A stretch of 64,000 nucleotides of DNA from Pseudomonas sp. 7SR1 (GCF_900156465.1 NZ_LT707064.1:682001-746000); one strand, 5' to 3'; numbered from the stretch's first letter, positions 42,487-51,642 are shown. Notes: generated from the letters alone by a model not told the origin. Numbers and translations: made by a program.

Positions 42487-45183
42487 TCAAGCGTCCCAAG
42501 GGGCCATGGCGTCAACGTCAATGGCGTAGCGCTCAATGGCCTCGGCACAGACGCCGGCCTGCAGCCTCCCCTCTTGCACCAGCGAGGTCAGCGCACTCAG
42601 GACGATCTGGTGCCGGTCCACTTCGAAGAACCTGCGCAGTTGGCTGCGGGTATCGCTGCGGCCAAACCCGTCGGTACCGAGCACCGTGTAATGGCCATCG
42701 AGATAACTGGCGATCAACTGGGGCAAGGCCCGTACGTAATCGGTACAGGCAATGATGGGCGCCGAGTCGTTAAGGCATTCCTGGACATGACTGCGCTTGG
42801 CAGGCTGTCCGGGATGCAGTCGATTCCAGCGCTCCACTTCCCGTGCATCACGTGCCAATTCGGTAAAGCTGGTCACGCTCCAGACCTGACTGTCGATCCC
42901 CCAATCGCTGGCCAGCAACTCGGCGGCGGCGATCACTTCGCCCAGGATGGCGCCGGAACCCAGCAACTGGACACGTCCACGCGCCCCCTCGACTTCTTGC
43001 CGGGCAAACCGATACATGCCCTGGATAATGGCCTGTTCGACACCTTCGGGAAGGCTGGGCTGCGGGTAGTTCTCGTTCATCAGGGTAACGTAGTAGAACT
43101 CGTCCACCTGGAGCTCCAGCATCTGGCGCATGCCGTGATCCAGGATCACCGCGAACTCGCCGGCGAATGCCGGATCGTAAGCCCGACAATTGGGAACCAT
43201 CGCCGCCATCAGGTGACTGTTGCCGTCCTGGTGCTGCAGGCCTTCGCCACCCAATGTCGTGCGGCCCGCGGTGGCACCGAGCAGGAACCCGCGGGCCCGT
43301 TGATCCGCCGCCGCCCAGATCAGGTCGCCGATGCGCTGGAAGCCGAACATCGAGTAGTAGATGTAGAACGGCAGCATTGGCAGGCCATGCACCGAGTAGC
43401 TGGTCGCGGCGGCGACCCAGGAGCTGATGGCGCCGGCCTCGCTGATGCCCTCTTCGAGAATCTGCCCGTCCAGGGCTTCTCGATAACTGAGGATCGAACC
43501 GATGTCCTCCGGCTCGTAACGTTGCCCCACGCTGGAGTAGATGCCGATCTGCTTGAACAGGCTGGCCATGCCGAAGGTACGCGCTTCATCCGCCACGATC
43601 GGTACGATGCGCGGCCCCAGTTGCTTGTCCCGGAGCAAGCCGCTGAGCATCCGCACGAAGGCCATGGTGGTGGACATTTCCTTGCCCTGGGCGGCGATGG
43701 CGAACCCGGCGTAATGCTCTACAGCGGGCACGGCCAATGACTCGCAGGCCGAAGGTCGTGCCGGCATGTAGCCGCCCAACGCCCGGCGACGTGCATGCAG
43801 GTAGCGCATTTCCGCGCTGTCGTCGCTCGGTTTGAAGAAGCTCAGGGAGGTGGCCTGCTCATCGGTCAATGGCAGGTTGAAACGGTTGCGGAACGCGATC
43901 AACGCCTCACTGTCGAGTTTCTTCTGCTGGTGTACGGTCATCTTGCCCTGTCCGGCGTCGCCCATGCCGAAGCCCTTCTTGGTCTGGGCCAGGATGACCG
44001 TCGGTTTCTTGCCCTCGAGCATCGCGCTTTGATACGCGGCAAAGATCTTCACCAGGTCATGACCACCGCGCTTGAGGCGGTCGATCTGCTCGTCGGTCAG
44101 GCCTTGGGCCAAGTCCGCCAGGGCTTCGTCCTGACCGAAGAAATGCTCACGGTTGAAGCGCCCATCCTTGGCCGCGAACGTCTGGAACTGGCCATCGACC
44201 GTGGCCGACAAGGCCCGGACCAACGCGCCGTCCTTGTCCCGGGCAAACAACCTGTCCCAGTCGGAGCCCCAGACCAGTTTGATCACGTTCCAGCCCGCAC
44301 CGCCGAACAACGCCTCGAGCTCGTCGATGATGCGACCGTTGCCACGCACCGGGCCGTCCAGGCGCTGGAGGTTGCAGTTGACCACCCAGACCAGGTTATC
44401 CAGCCCTTCGCGCGCCGCCAGGGTCAGCGCCGACATACTTTCCGGCTCATCCATTTCACCGTCGCCAAACACGCCCCAGACGGTACGCCCCGAGGTCTTT
44501 TGCAGGCCGCGGTGCTCCAGGTACCGCATGAAACGCGCCTGGTAGATCGAGCTGATCGGACCGATCCCCATGGAGCCCGTCGGGAACTGCCAGAAGTCCG
44601 GCATCAACCAGGGATGCGGATAACTCGACAACCCCCGGGCGCCATTGGCGCGTGCGCCGATCTCTTGTCGATAGTGCTGCAGATCCTTTTCTTCCAGGCG
44701 TCCCTCGAGGAACGCCCGGGCATAGACGCCTGGCGCCGAGTGCGGTTGGTAGAAGACCAGGTCACCGCCGTCGGTCGGGGTGCGCGCCTTGAAGAAATGG
44801 TTGAAGCCCACTTCGAACAGATCCGCCGCACTGGCATAACTGGCGATGTGTCCACCCAATTCGCCATAGGCGTGATTGGCCCGGGCAACCATCGCCAGGG
44901 CATTCCAGCGCATGATGGATGCCAGGCGTTCCTCGATCGCCAGGTCTCCGGGAAACACCGGTTGCCGCTCGACGCCGATGGTATTGATGTAGGCAGTGCC
45001 ATGGCTGGGCCGCCAGCCGATGTCCGCAGTGCTTGCCACGGCCAGCAGCATGTCGAGGATCTGTTTGGCCCGGTCCGTGCCGCCGTGGGCGGCGACCGAC
45101 AGCAAGGCCTCGCGCCACTCGGCCATTTCTTCATCCTCGACAGCCCGGGCCGGCCATTGGGCATGGGGATTGGACAGCTTCAT
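42487..45183 (-). CDS. Homodimeric 2-oxoacid (pyruvate/2-oxobutyrate) dehydrogenase E1, AceE/MdeB-like
   Basis: This is an 898-aa thiamin-diphosphate E1 of the AceE family, which decarboxylates a 2-oxoacid and transfers the acyl group to an E2 lipoyl domain. The ThDP motif GDGEMDEPES runs through to the NCNLQR segment (about residues 230-262). The pyrimidine-domain segment DEARTFGMASLFKQIGIYS is near 538. No aceF (E2) gene is adjacent, so this is not the housekeeping aceEF locus. Its partners here are ACC deaminase, which makes 2-oxobutyrate, and an Lrp-type regulator. By analogy with P. putida MdeB, a 2-oxobutyrate-preferring E1 is likely. Strong Shine-Dalgarno GGAG; its start overlaps the preceding gene (ATGA). 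Confidence 0.88.
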   Translation of the reverse strand: MKLSNPHAQWPARAVEDEEMAEWREALLSVAAHGGTDRAKQILDMLLAVASTADIGWRPSHGTAYINTIGVERQPVFPGDLAIEERLASIMRWNALAMVARANHAYGELGGHIASYASAADLFEVGFNHFFKARTPTDGGDLVFYQPHSAPGVYARAFLEGRLEEKDLQHYRQEIGARANGARGLSSYPHPWLMPDFWQFPTGSMGIGPISSIYQARFMRYLEHRGLQKTSGRTVWGVFGDGEMDEPESMSALTLAAREGLDNLVWVVNCNLQRLDGPVRGNGRIIDELEALFGGAGWNVIKLVWGSDWDRLFARDKDGALVRALSATVDGQFQTFAAKDGRFNREHFFGQDEALADLAQGLTDEQIDRLKRGGHDLVKIFAAYQSAMLEGKKPTVILAQTKKGFGMGDAGQGKMTVHQQKKLDSEALIAFRNRFNLPLTDEQATSLSFFKPSDDSAEMRYLHARRRALGGYMPARPSACESLAVPAVEHYAGFAIAAQGKEMSTTMAFVRMLSGLLRDKQLGPRIVPIVADEARTFGMASLFKQIGIYSSVGQRYEPEDIGSILSYREALDGQILEEGISEAGAISSWVAAATSYSVHGLPMLPFYIYYSMFGFQRIGDLIWAAADQRARGFLLGATAGRTTLGGEGLQHQDGNSHLMAAMVPNCRAYDPAFAGEFAVILDHGMRQMLELQVDEFYYVTLMNENYPQPSLPEGVEQAIIQGMYRFARQEVEGARGRVQLLGSGAILGEVIAAAELLASDWGIDSQVWSVTSFTELARDAREVERWNRLHPGQPAKRSHVQECLNDSAPIIACTDYVRALPQLIASYLDGHYTVLGTDGFGRSDTRSQLRRFFEVDRHQIVLSALTSLVQEGRLQAGVCAEAIERYAIDVDAMAPWDA

Positions 45184-45602
45184 GGGCAACTCCTGCTGAT
45201 GTCGGGTATCGCTTCGAGGTGGCGCGAATGACTGCCTCGGGCGAGGTTTTTGACTTGCTCTACCGCCGCCATGATGGAGCGCTCGCTCGTCTCGTCTGGG
45301 GCGACCGGGTAGAGGCATGGCTGAGCGATGGAAAGGTCGTGCAAGACGTGCTCATCGAGTTCACCGAGCACCACGAAACGGTAGTCACGCTTGGCCACGT
45401 ACCCTTCGACGAGCTTGCCAGGCGCGGTGTTCACCGTATCGACATGGATCAGCGCCACATTGTCGAAACAGCTGAACCCCTGATGGATCAAGTCAATGTG
45501 ATCGCTATCGAGTCCGCTCACGATGACCACGATACGCGTACGACTGGAAGGCTCGCGCATCCATCTCATTGCGTGGATGCGCGCATGGGCGGTTCGGCTC
45601 AT
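45180..45602 (-). CDS. Hypothetical protein upstream of the 2-oxoacid dehydrogenase gene
   Basis: This is a 140-aa protein with no family I recognise. The N-terminal half alternates beta strands (TRIVVIVSGLDSDHI, NVALIHVDTVN, YRFVVLGELDEHV), suggesting a small alpha/beta fold. The C-terminal part is helical (SERSIMAAVEQVKNLARG). It has AAGG upstream of the ATG at 45602. Its stop overlaps the start of the E1 gene (ATGA), indicating coupled translation and probably a role linked to that enzyme. It is similar in size and strand pattern to the next gene upstream, so the two could be distant paralogues. Confidence 0.75.
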   Translation of the reverse strand: MSRTAHARIHAMRWMREPSSRTRIVVIVSGLDSDHIDLIHQGFSCFDNVALIHVDTVNTAPGKLVEGYVAKRDYRFVVLGELDEHVLHDLSIAQPCLYPVAPDETSERSIMAAVEQVKNLARGSHSRHLEAIPDISRSCP

Positions 45603-45648
45603 AAGCGTTGCCTTACTGGTTTGCACAGGCGAATTGACGAGGGCTGGG

Positions 45649-46107
45649 TTAAATGACGCCGCGCGCCTGCAGCACGCTTTTGGCCAGACGCCGGGTCGCC
45701 GATAACACCTCTTCCACCTGTCGATCCATCGCCGCAGTGGATGAAGCGATTGTTCCAAGTTCGACGACGCGCAGCGGATGGCCGCAGACCGATCCCAGCC
45801 AGGTCAGGCCTGGCACCGTGCCGACTTCCAGCAGAAAGCTGTCGTGGGGAACGCCGCGCAACAGTTGGCTGGCATAACACGCGTCGCCTCCGGCAGACGG
45901 CTGCGCACTGGACCCGACCCGCAACCAGTCGACCTTCAGCGCCTCCGACTGCTGGACGGCCAGGTAGGCCACCTGGTCCCAGTCATCTATCGTCACGTGC
46001 AGCTTGTCGATCATGTACTTGGGCAACGCGGCGCTGGTCACGATGACCACTCCGGCATCCGCCGAAGGTTCCTTGATCCAGACTGCGGATTGCGATATCG
46101 CATGCAT
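45649..46107 (-). CDS. Hypothetical protein in the ACC deaminase locus
   Basis: This is a 152-aa protein with no recognised domain. It begins MHAISQSAVWIKEPSADAGV and has strand-like segments GVVIVTSAALPKYMID, WDQVAYLAVQQ and FLLEVGTVPGLTWLG, then a helical end (MDRQVEEVLSATRRLAKSVL). It has a good Shine-Dalgarno (GGGAG) and no signal peptide. It lies between acdS (135 bp upstream) and a 140-aa hypothetical gene (46 bp downstream). All share the strand with the E1 gene, so they may form one unit. Confidence 0.75.
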   Translation of the reverse strand: MHAISQSAVWIKEPSADAGVVIVTSAALPKYMIDKLHVTIDDWDQVAYLAVQQSEALKVDWLRVGSSAQPSAGGDACYASQLLRGVPHDSFLLEVGTVPGLTWLGSVCGHPLRVVELGTIASSTAAMDRQVEEVLSATRRLAKSVLQARGVI

Positions 46108-46242
46108 GGCGGTACTCCCGGCGGTTGGGTTGCAGCGGCTCGCTCCGAGCGACGATCCGGCGATGAGGCCGTGACATTCAACATGCATGCCGACTGCCCC
46201 ACCGCCTCGTGAGCAAGCGCTCGCCTACAGGTCTGGTGTGAA

Positions 46243-47259
46243 TCAGCCGTTGCGGAACAGGAAGCTGTAGGCGTTCAGGGCAGGCGCTCCGCCCAGGTGC
46301 GCGTAGAGCACTTTCGAGCCTTCGGGGAACTCGCCACGGCGGACCATTTCAATCATCCCGTGCATGGATTTACCTTCGTACACCGGATCGGTCAGCACAC
46401 CTTCCAGGCTGCCGCACAGGCGAATGGCTTCCAGCGTGCCGTCGTTGGGCAAGCCGTATTCCGGATAGGCGAACCGAGTGTCGAGCACCACGTCCTCCTC
46501 GGTGATTTCGCGGCCCAGCTCCACCAGTTCCGCGGTATGCCGGGCGATACGCAGGATCTGTGCCTTGGTTTTCTCTGGCTTGGCCGAGGCATCGATGCCG
46601 ATCACTTGCTTCGAACGGCCGTCCGCGGCGAAACCGACCACCATGCCGGCCTGGGTACTGCCGGTCACGGAACAGACCACGATGTAGTCGAACGTGAAGC
46701 CCAGCTGTTTTTCCTGCTCTCGCACTTCTTCGGCAAAGCCGACGAACCCGAGGCCGCCATAGGGATGCTCGGAACAACCCGCCGGGATCGGGAACGGCTT
46801 GCCGCCGCGCGACACCACGTCGTCCATGGCCTTCTCCCAGCTTGGCCGGATACCGATGTCGAACCCCGCGGCGTCCAGTCGTACCTCCGCCCCCATGATG
46901 CGAGACATCTCGATGTTGCCCACCCGGTCATACACGGCATCGGAGTAGTTGACCCAGTTTTCCTGCACCAGCACGCACTTCATGCCCAGGTGCGCGGCCA
47001 CCGCCGCCACCTGGCGGGTCTGGTTCGACTGGATGCCACCGATGGAGACCAGGGTATCGCAGCCTTGCTCGATCGCTTCGGGAATCAGGTATTCGAGCTT
47101 GCGGGTCTTGTTCCCGCCGAAGGCCAGGCCACTGTTGCAATCTTCACGCTTGGCATACAGCTGGACCTTGCCCCCCAGATGTTCACTCAGGCGCTTCAAG
47201 GGCGTGATGGGAGATGGACCGAAGGTCAACGGATAACGTTTAAAACGATTCAGGTTCAT
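46243..47259 (-). CDS. acdS: 1-Aminocyclopropane-1-carboxylate (ACC) deaminase
   Basis: AcdS is a PLP enzyme that opens the cyclopropane ring of ACC, the plant ethylene precursor, to give 2-oxobutyrate and ammonia. It is 338 aa, the standard length. The residues used to separate true ACC deaminases from D-cysteine desulfhydrases are present: Lys51 (PLP, in GGNKTRK), Ser78, Tyr294 and Glu295 (in DPVYEGKS), and Leu322 (in AHLGG). The start at 47259 has GGAG upstream and gives [20 protein letters not shown], the typical N terminus. It is divergent from an Lrp-type gene with the position of acdR. This trait is common in plant-growth-promoting pseudomonads. Confidence 0.97.
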   Translation of the reverse strand: MNLNRFKRYPLTFGPSPITPLKRLSEHLGGKVQLYAKREDCNSGLAFGGNKTRKLEYLIPEAIEQGCDTLVSIGGIQSNQTRQVAAVAAHLGMKCVLVQENWVNYSDAVYDRVGNIEMSRIMGAEVRLDAAGFDIGIRPSWEKAMDDVVSRGGKPFPIPAGCSEHPYGGLGFVGFAEEVREQEKQLGFTFDYIVVCSVTGSTQAGMVVGFAADGRSKQVIGIDASAKPEKTKAQILRIARHTAELVELGREITEEDVVLDTRFAYPEYGLPNDGTLEAIRLCGSLEGVLTDPVYEGKSMHGMIEMVRRGEFPEGSKVLYAHLGGAPALNAYSFLFRNG

Positions 47260-47380
47260 GACTCTGCTCCTCGATGATTGAATATCCAAGCGCCAGGCCG
47301 AGAAGCAAAGGGCTGCATTCCAGGCTCTTTCACGGGGGCTTCGATGAGTTCAATACTAAGAAGAAATCAAAAAATATGTA

Positions 47381-47397
47381 TTGCAAATTATTAGCAA
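47381..47397. promoter_or_regulatory. Palindrome in the acdS-acdR divergent region
   Basis: TTGC-AAATTATTA-GCAA forms an A/T-rich dyad in the 199-bp gap between acdS and the Lrp-type gene. It is a candidate AcdR/Lrp-box. The whole gap is strikingly A/T-rich. Confidence 0.5.
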
Positions 47398-47458
47398 TTA
47401 AAGAAACATAATTTTTAGATAAAACCATCAAACACACTTTTACTGCGTATAAACCCAT

Positions 47459-47968
47459 ATGAGCGCAACAAATACTCGCAAGAAGCCGAGCGAAACAGCG
47501 TCAACGCCACAGCCGCTGGATCGAACCGACCGCGCCATTCTCAAGGCCCTGCAGCGAGATGCCTCCATCTCCAACGTGGCGCTGGCCGAGAAGGTCAAAC
47601 TGAGCGCGCCGGCCTGCCTGCGACGTGTCGAACGGCTCAAGCAGGCCGGCCTGATCAAGCACATCGTCGCACTGCTGGACAATGAAGCGCTGGAGGCGGG
47701 GATGGTGGTCTTGATCGGGGTGGTGCTGGATCGCTCCACGCCGGAGTCCTTCGCCGCATTCGAGGCGGCCGCGCAGAAAGTGTCCGGCTGCATGGAATGC
47801 CATGTGGTGACGGGAGAGTTCGACTACTTCATGTTGATACGAACCAAGGACAGCAACAGCTTCAACCGGCTCCACGCGGAGCAACTGCTCTACCTGCCCG
47901 GAGTTCGCCAGATTCGCTCGTTCATGGGGTTGCGCCAGGTCTTGTCGACCACTCACATTCCCCTTTGA
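47459..47968 (+). CDS. acdR: Lrp/AsnC-family regulator of ACC deaminase (AcdR-like)
   Basis: This is a 169-aa Lrp/AsnC regulator. It has an N-terminal HTH (LDRTDRAILKALQRDASISN, then LAEKVKLSAPACLRRVERLK, about residues 20-58) and a C-terminal RAM/AsnC ligand-binding domain (ECHVVTGEFDYFMLIRTKD near 112-130). It is divergent from acdS, the classic acdR-acdS arrangement in Pseudomonas, where AcdR activates acdS in response to ACC. It could also control the downstream E1 locus. Confidence 0.92.
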   Translation: MSATNTRKKPSETASTPQPLDRTDRAILKALQRDASISNVALAEKVKLSAPACLRRVERLKQAGLIKHIVALLDNEALEAGMVVLIGVVLDRSTPESFAAFEAAAQKVSGCMECHVVTGEFDYFMLIRTKDSNSFNRLHAEQLLYLPGVRQIRSFMGLRQVLSTTHIPL

Positions 47969-48136
47969 GGCTCGTTGGCCCCGATCGCCAGATTGGCCAG
48001 ATTTCCCTTGGGGGTGGCTTCGCGCATGCCCTCGCTTCATTCCACATTTTCAGGGCATGCCTGGACTATCGCCCAAAAAGTGGCGCAACGTCCTTATGCA
48101 ATGACAGGGGCAGGATTTCCCCACGTCGTCACGTGG

Positions 48137-49075
48137 CTAATGCGATGACACATAGACAGACGGCGTGGCAGGCGCGGGTAACGCATAAGTCGCCTTCATC
48201 CACTCGATCTCGGCCTGGGGGGTGCGGCCGAAGAAGCGTTTGAACTCGCGGCTGAACTGCGAGGCGCTTTCGTAGCCGACGCTGAATGCCGCGGCAGAGA
48301 TGTTCATGGTGTTGCGCAGCATCAGCAGGCGCGCCTGGTGCAGGCGCGTCGATTTCACGTATTGCATGGGCGAGGTGTCGGTCACGCTGCGAAAGTGCAG
48401 GTGGAAGTTGGGTATGCTCATGCCCGCTTCCTGGGCGAGGGATTCGACGTCCAGTCGCTTTTGGTAACCGCTGTGGATCTTGCGGATCGCACGGGTGATC
48501 TGGCCGAAATGTCCCTGGCGGCGCAGGGCGGCGCGCATTGAGCCGCCCTGCTCGCCGGTGAGGATGCGGTAGTAGATTTCGCGCCTCAGGGCAGGGCCGA
48601 GTATCTGCGCTTCGCCGGGGTCGCTCATGGCTTGGAGAAAGCGCAGGGTCGAGGCGCGCAGTGAGTCGTCCATGGGCGAGGCGTACATGCCTTTGGGCGG
48701 GGCATCGCTGGGGCCGAGGACCTCGTCCACCTGCAGCAGCAACTCGCTGGCCACCTGAAAATCCAGGCGCATGTAGATGGCCAGCATGGGCTCTGTCTCG
48801 CTGGCGTCGGTCTCCATGGTGAAAGGCACTGGCACGGACACCACCAGATAATGCTGGGCATCGTAGACATAGACGTCTTCGCCCAGGTAGCCGCGCTTGC
48901 GGCCCTGGCACAGGATCACGATGCCGGGGTCGTACAGCACCGGCGTGCGGGTCAGGGGGCGGTTCGAACGCAGGAAGCGGATGTCCTCCAGCGCGCTGAG
49001 GTTGTAGCCCTCCACCGGGGCAAGTTGTTCCAGCAACTGCACCATGCATGCGGTGCGGGGGTCGGCCTGAGTCAT
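48137..49075 (-). CDS. AraC-family transcriptional regulator
   Basis: This is a 312-aa regulator with an N-terminal AraC-type cupin domain (AraC_N; for example VLYDPGIVILCQGRKRGYLG near residues 46-65). The C-terminal AraC HTH pair contains LDVESLAQEAGMSIPNFHLH and ISAAAFSVGYESASQFSREF (about 207-280). It lies 21 bp downstream of an SDR gene on the same strand and has GGACACC before the ATG. YqhC-like regulators of this layout control small oxidoreductases, so it may regulate the adjacent SDR. The inducer is unknown. Confidence 0.92.
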   Translation of the reverse strand: MTQADPRTACMVQLLEQLAPVEGYNLSALEDIRFLRSNRPLTRTPVLYDPGIVILCQGRKRGYLGEDVYVYDAQHYLVVSVPVPFTMETDASETEPMLAIYMRLDFQVASELLLQVDEVLGPSDAPPKGMYASPMDDSLRASTLRFLQAMSDPGEAQILGPALRREIYYRILTGEQGGSMRAALRRQGHFGQITRAIRKIHSGYQKRLDVESLAQEAGMSIPNFHLHFRSVTDTSPMQYVKSTRLHQARLLMLRNTMNISAAAFSVGYESASQFSREFKRFFGRTPQAEIEWMKATYALPAPATPSVYVSSH

Positions 49076-49096
49076 GGGTGTCCTCTTGCTTGGCGC

Positions 49097-49930
49097 TCAA
49101 CCGTCGGTGGAACGGCTCAGTGTTTCCCATTGATCGATCTCGCGGGCGGTGCGGCTCAGTTTTTCGCGTACCAGGCTCAGTGCGTCACTGCCCAGCAGCA
49201 GGTGGGCCGGTGGCGTCGCGCTGGCGATCAGCTGCAGCATCGCCTGGGCGGCCTTGCGGGGGTCGCCGAGCTGCTTGCCGCTTTTCTCTTCCCGCGCTTT
49301 ACGAACCGGGTCGAAGCTGGCGTCGTAGTCGGCAATGCTGCGCGGGGTACGTTGCATGGAGCGACCCGCCCAGTCGGTGCGAAACGAGCCGGGAGCCACC
49401 GCCGTGACGAAGATCCCGAACGGCAGCAACTCCTTGCTCAGCGTATCGGAGATCCCTTCCAGCGCAAACTTGCTCGCGCAGTAGTAAGAAATGCCCGGCA
49501 TGGTGATGGTGCCCCCCATGGAGGTGATATTGAGGATATGACCGGCGCGGCGCTCGCGAAAATACGGCACGAACGCCTTGGTCACCGCCACCGCGCCGAA
49601 CACGTTGACGTCGAACTGGCGGCGCATCTCTTGCAACGGTGACTCTTCGAAGATCCCCTCGTGGCCATAACCGGCATTGTTCACCAGTACGTCCACCGGG
49701 CCATGACTGGCTTGTGTGGCGGCGACCACGCTGTCGATCCGGTCGAACTCAGTGACATCCAGGATGACCCCGTGGGCACGATCCGGCGCCAGTGCCTCGA
49801 AGGCCTGCAACGCCGCGTCACTGCGCACGGTGCCGATCACCCGGTGGCCCGCCGCAAGTGCCTCCCGCGCCAGGGCATTGCCCAGGCCACTGCTGACGCC
49901 GGTGATGAATAGGGTTTTCCTGCTGCTCAT
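49097..49930 (-). CDS. Short-chain dehydrogenase/reductase (SDR)
   Basis: This is a 277-aa classical SDR. The cofactor motif TGVSSGLG is at about residues 10-17, the structural NNAG motif near 86 and the catalytic Ser in NITSMGGTI near 137. The YxxxK pair (YYCASKFALEG) is near 152-156. A basic or acidic cofactor-selecting residue after strand 2 (GTVRSDAA) suggests NADP(H) preference. The substrate is unknown. The ATG at 49930 has GGAGG upstream. It is probably cotranscribed with the AraC regulator downstream. Confidence 0.92.
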   Translation of the reverse strand: MSSRKTLFITGVSSGLGNALAREALAAGHRVIGTVRSDAALQAFEALAPDRAHGVILDVTEFDRIDSVVAATQASHGPVDVLVNNAGYGHEGIFEESPLQEMRRQFDVNVFGAVAVTKAFVPYFRERRAGHILNITSMGGTITMPGISYYCASKFALEGISDTLSKELLPFGIFVTAVAPGSFRTDWAGRSMQRTPRSIADYDASFDPVRKAREEKSGKQLGDPRKAAQAMLQLIASATPPAHLLLGSDALSLVREKLSRTAREIDQWETLSRSTDG

Positions 49931-50112
49931 GGCGAGCCTCCGATAAGGTGGGGACGAGGCCATGGTATCGATGGGAAACCGCGGCACCTATGCCGGTTTG
50001 CCTTGCAGCCTTGCCTATTCCTATCAGGGCCGGACTGGCGTGACGGACGTCAATGCCCGGGCCGTTGACCTGGGCCGCTCGCGCACATTTGCCCTGGCGT
50101 GATCTGTCTGAA

Positions 50113-50131
50113 TATAATGCGATTCATTATC
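50113..50131. promoter_or_regulatory. Fur box overlapping the -10 of the fecI-like gene
   Basis: TATAATGCGATTCATTATC matches the 19-bp Fur consensus at 15 of 19 positions, with intact ATAATG/CATTAT arms. The left arm doubles as a TATAAT -10 hexamer, so iron-loaded Fur would block the promoter. Confidence 0.85.
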
Positions 50132-50135
50132 AATT

Positions 50136-50672
50136 ATGTCTGTTTCCGGGATGCTGATGCGCAGCAACGACACACTGGGCAATGCCGATCTCGCGCTGCT
50201 CTATAGCAGCCACCACTCCTGGTTGCACAGCTGGCTGAGCCGGCGCATCGGTTGCCGCGAAAGCGCTGCGGACCTGGCGCAGGACACCTTCGTACGGCTG
50301 CTCAAATCGCGTCAATTGAGTCCTTTGCGCGAACCCCGGGCTTATCTGAGCAGCATCGCACGTGGACTGATGATCGATCGGTATCGCCGTCGCGAACTCG
50401 AACGGGCCTACCTCGAAAGCCTTGCGCTGCTCCCTTCCCAGCAAATCCCGTCTGAAGAAGAACGGTTGCTGATTCTCGACAGCCTGGAACGGATAGACCG
50501 CCTGCTCGACCTGCTCAAGCCGAGGGTGCGCGAGGCATTCCTGCTGGCCCAGCTCGACGGCCTGACCTGCCAGCAAATAGCTGACAAGTTGTGCGTTTCC
50601 CGCTCTACGGTCGAACGCGACCTGGCCAAGGCCCTGCAACACTGCTATCGCTTGCGCTATGCCGAACAGTGA
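50136..50672 (+). CDS. fecI: FecI-type ECF sigma factor
   Basis: This is a 178-aa extracytoplasmic-function sigma factor of the iron-starvation class. Region 2 contains ESAADLAQDTFVRLLKSRQL and AYLSSIARGLMIDRYRRREL (about residues 47-90). Region 4 contains the LDGLTCQQIADKLCVSRSTV helix-turn-helix (about 143-162). It directs transcription of the siderophore receptor downstream when signalled through FecR. The Fur box ends 5 bp before the first ATG, which lacks a Shine-Dalgarno. Starts at 50151 or 50157 are equally possible. The gene overlaps fecR by 14 nt. Confidence 0.93.
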   Translation: MSVSGMLMRSNDTLGNADLALLYSSHHSWLHSWLSRRIGCRESAADLAQDTFVRLLKSRQLSPLREPRAYLSSIARGLMIDRYRRRELERAYLESLALLPSQQIPSEEERLLILDSLERIDRLLDLLKPRVREAFLLAQLDGLTCQQIADKLCVSRSTVERDLAKALQHCYRLRYAEQ

Positions 50673-51642
50673 AGCCCGAGTGCCGGATCCGGCCGTGGTC
50701 GACCAGGCGATCCACTGGCTGGTGCGCCTGCGCTTCAATCCCGCCGATGAGCAGACCCAGCGCACTTTCGAGCACTGGTTGCAGCGGTGTCCGGAGCATT
50801 TGCTCGCGTGGCAGCGTGTGCAAGTCCTGGGCGACGATTTCGCGGGCATTCCCTCCGACCTGGCCCGGCATACCCTCAAGGGCAGCCGCTCGGGCATGCA
50901 TCGGCGCAAGGCCCTGAAGCTGCTGGGTACCTTGGCCACCGTGGGTGGCGCGGCCTGGCTGGGCCGCGACTACACGCCGCTGCCGGCCATGCTTGCCCAG
51001 CAACACAGCAAGACCGGGGAGCGCAAGCGCTTCCAGCTCGATGATGGCAGCCTTGTCCAGCTCAACAGCGACAGCGCGGTCGACAGCTATTTCAACCCAC
51101 AGCGGCGCCTGCTCGTGCTGCGGCGCGGCGAAATCATCGTGAACACTGGCGCGGACTCAGGCGCGGATTCACCGCGTCCGTTCTGGGTGCAGACACGGGA
51201 CGGGATGATACGCACCCTGAATGCCCGGTTCCTGACGTACGAGCGTGACGACGGGACGCTCATCGCGGTGCAGAGCGGCACAGTCACCGTGTTTCCCGGG
51301 GCCAGCCAACCCGTTGCGGTCAACGACACCGTCCAGGCCGGAAGCCAGCGGCTGTTCACCTCGGATGGCGTTCGTGAGTTCAAGGATGACGGCCTGGATC
51401 TATGGAGCTGGAGCGACGGGGTGATCAGCGCACGCAATATGCGCCTCGGTGATTTCATCGGGGCCCTGTCGCGCTATCGCCCCGGCCTGTTGCGCTGCGC
51501 CGAAGAGGTCTCGGGCCTGCGCGTTTCCGGGACCTTTCAGCTTGCCGACACCGATCAGGTACTGGCATTGGTGGCGCAGTCACTGCACTTACAAATCGAA
51601 TATCGAACCCAATACTGGGTGACGTTGAGCGCCGCCAGCTAG
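50659..51642 (+). CDS. fecR: FecR-type anti-sigma/signal-transducing membrane protein
   Basis: This is a 327-aa FecR-family sigma regulator. An N-terminal cytoplasmic DUF4880-type segment (QAIHWLVRLRFNPADEQTQR, about residues 16-35) contacts FecI. A single membrane segment lies near 88-103 (LKLLGTLATVGGAAWLG). The periplasmic FecR domain follows (FQLDDGSLVQLNSDSAVDSY, near 126-145), then the C-terminal STN-interacting region. It passes the receptor's occupancy signal to the ECF sigma factor. It overlaps fecI and precedes the receptor gene by 140 bp. Confidence 0.93.
   Translation: MPNSEARVPDPAVVDQAIHWLVRLRFNPADEQTQRTFEHWLQRCPEHLLAWQRVQVLGDDFAGIPSDLARHTLKGSRSGMHRRKALKLLGTLATVGGAAWLGRDYTPLPAMLAQQHSKTGERKRFQLDDGSLVQLNSDSAVDSYFNPQRRLLVLRRGEIIVNTGADSGADSPRPFWVQTRDGMIRTLNARFLTYERDDGTLIAVQSGTVTVFPGASQPVAVNDTVQAGSQRLFTSDGVREFKDDGLDLWSWSDGVISARNMRLGDFIGALSRYRPGLLRCAEEVSGLRVSGTFQLADTDQVLALVAQSLHLQIEYRTQYWVTLSAAS

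Noticed and set aside
46243..47259. D-cysteine desulfhydrase instead of ACC deaminase
   Set aside because: The diagnostic Glu295 and Leu322 (with Lys51, Ser78, Tyr294) are those of true ACC deaminases, and the divergent Lrp-type gene fits acdR.
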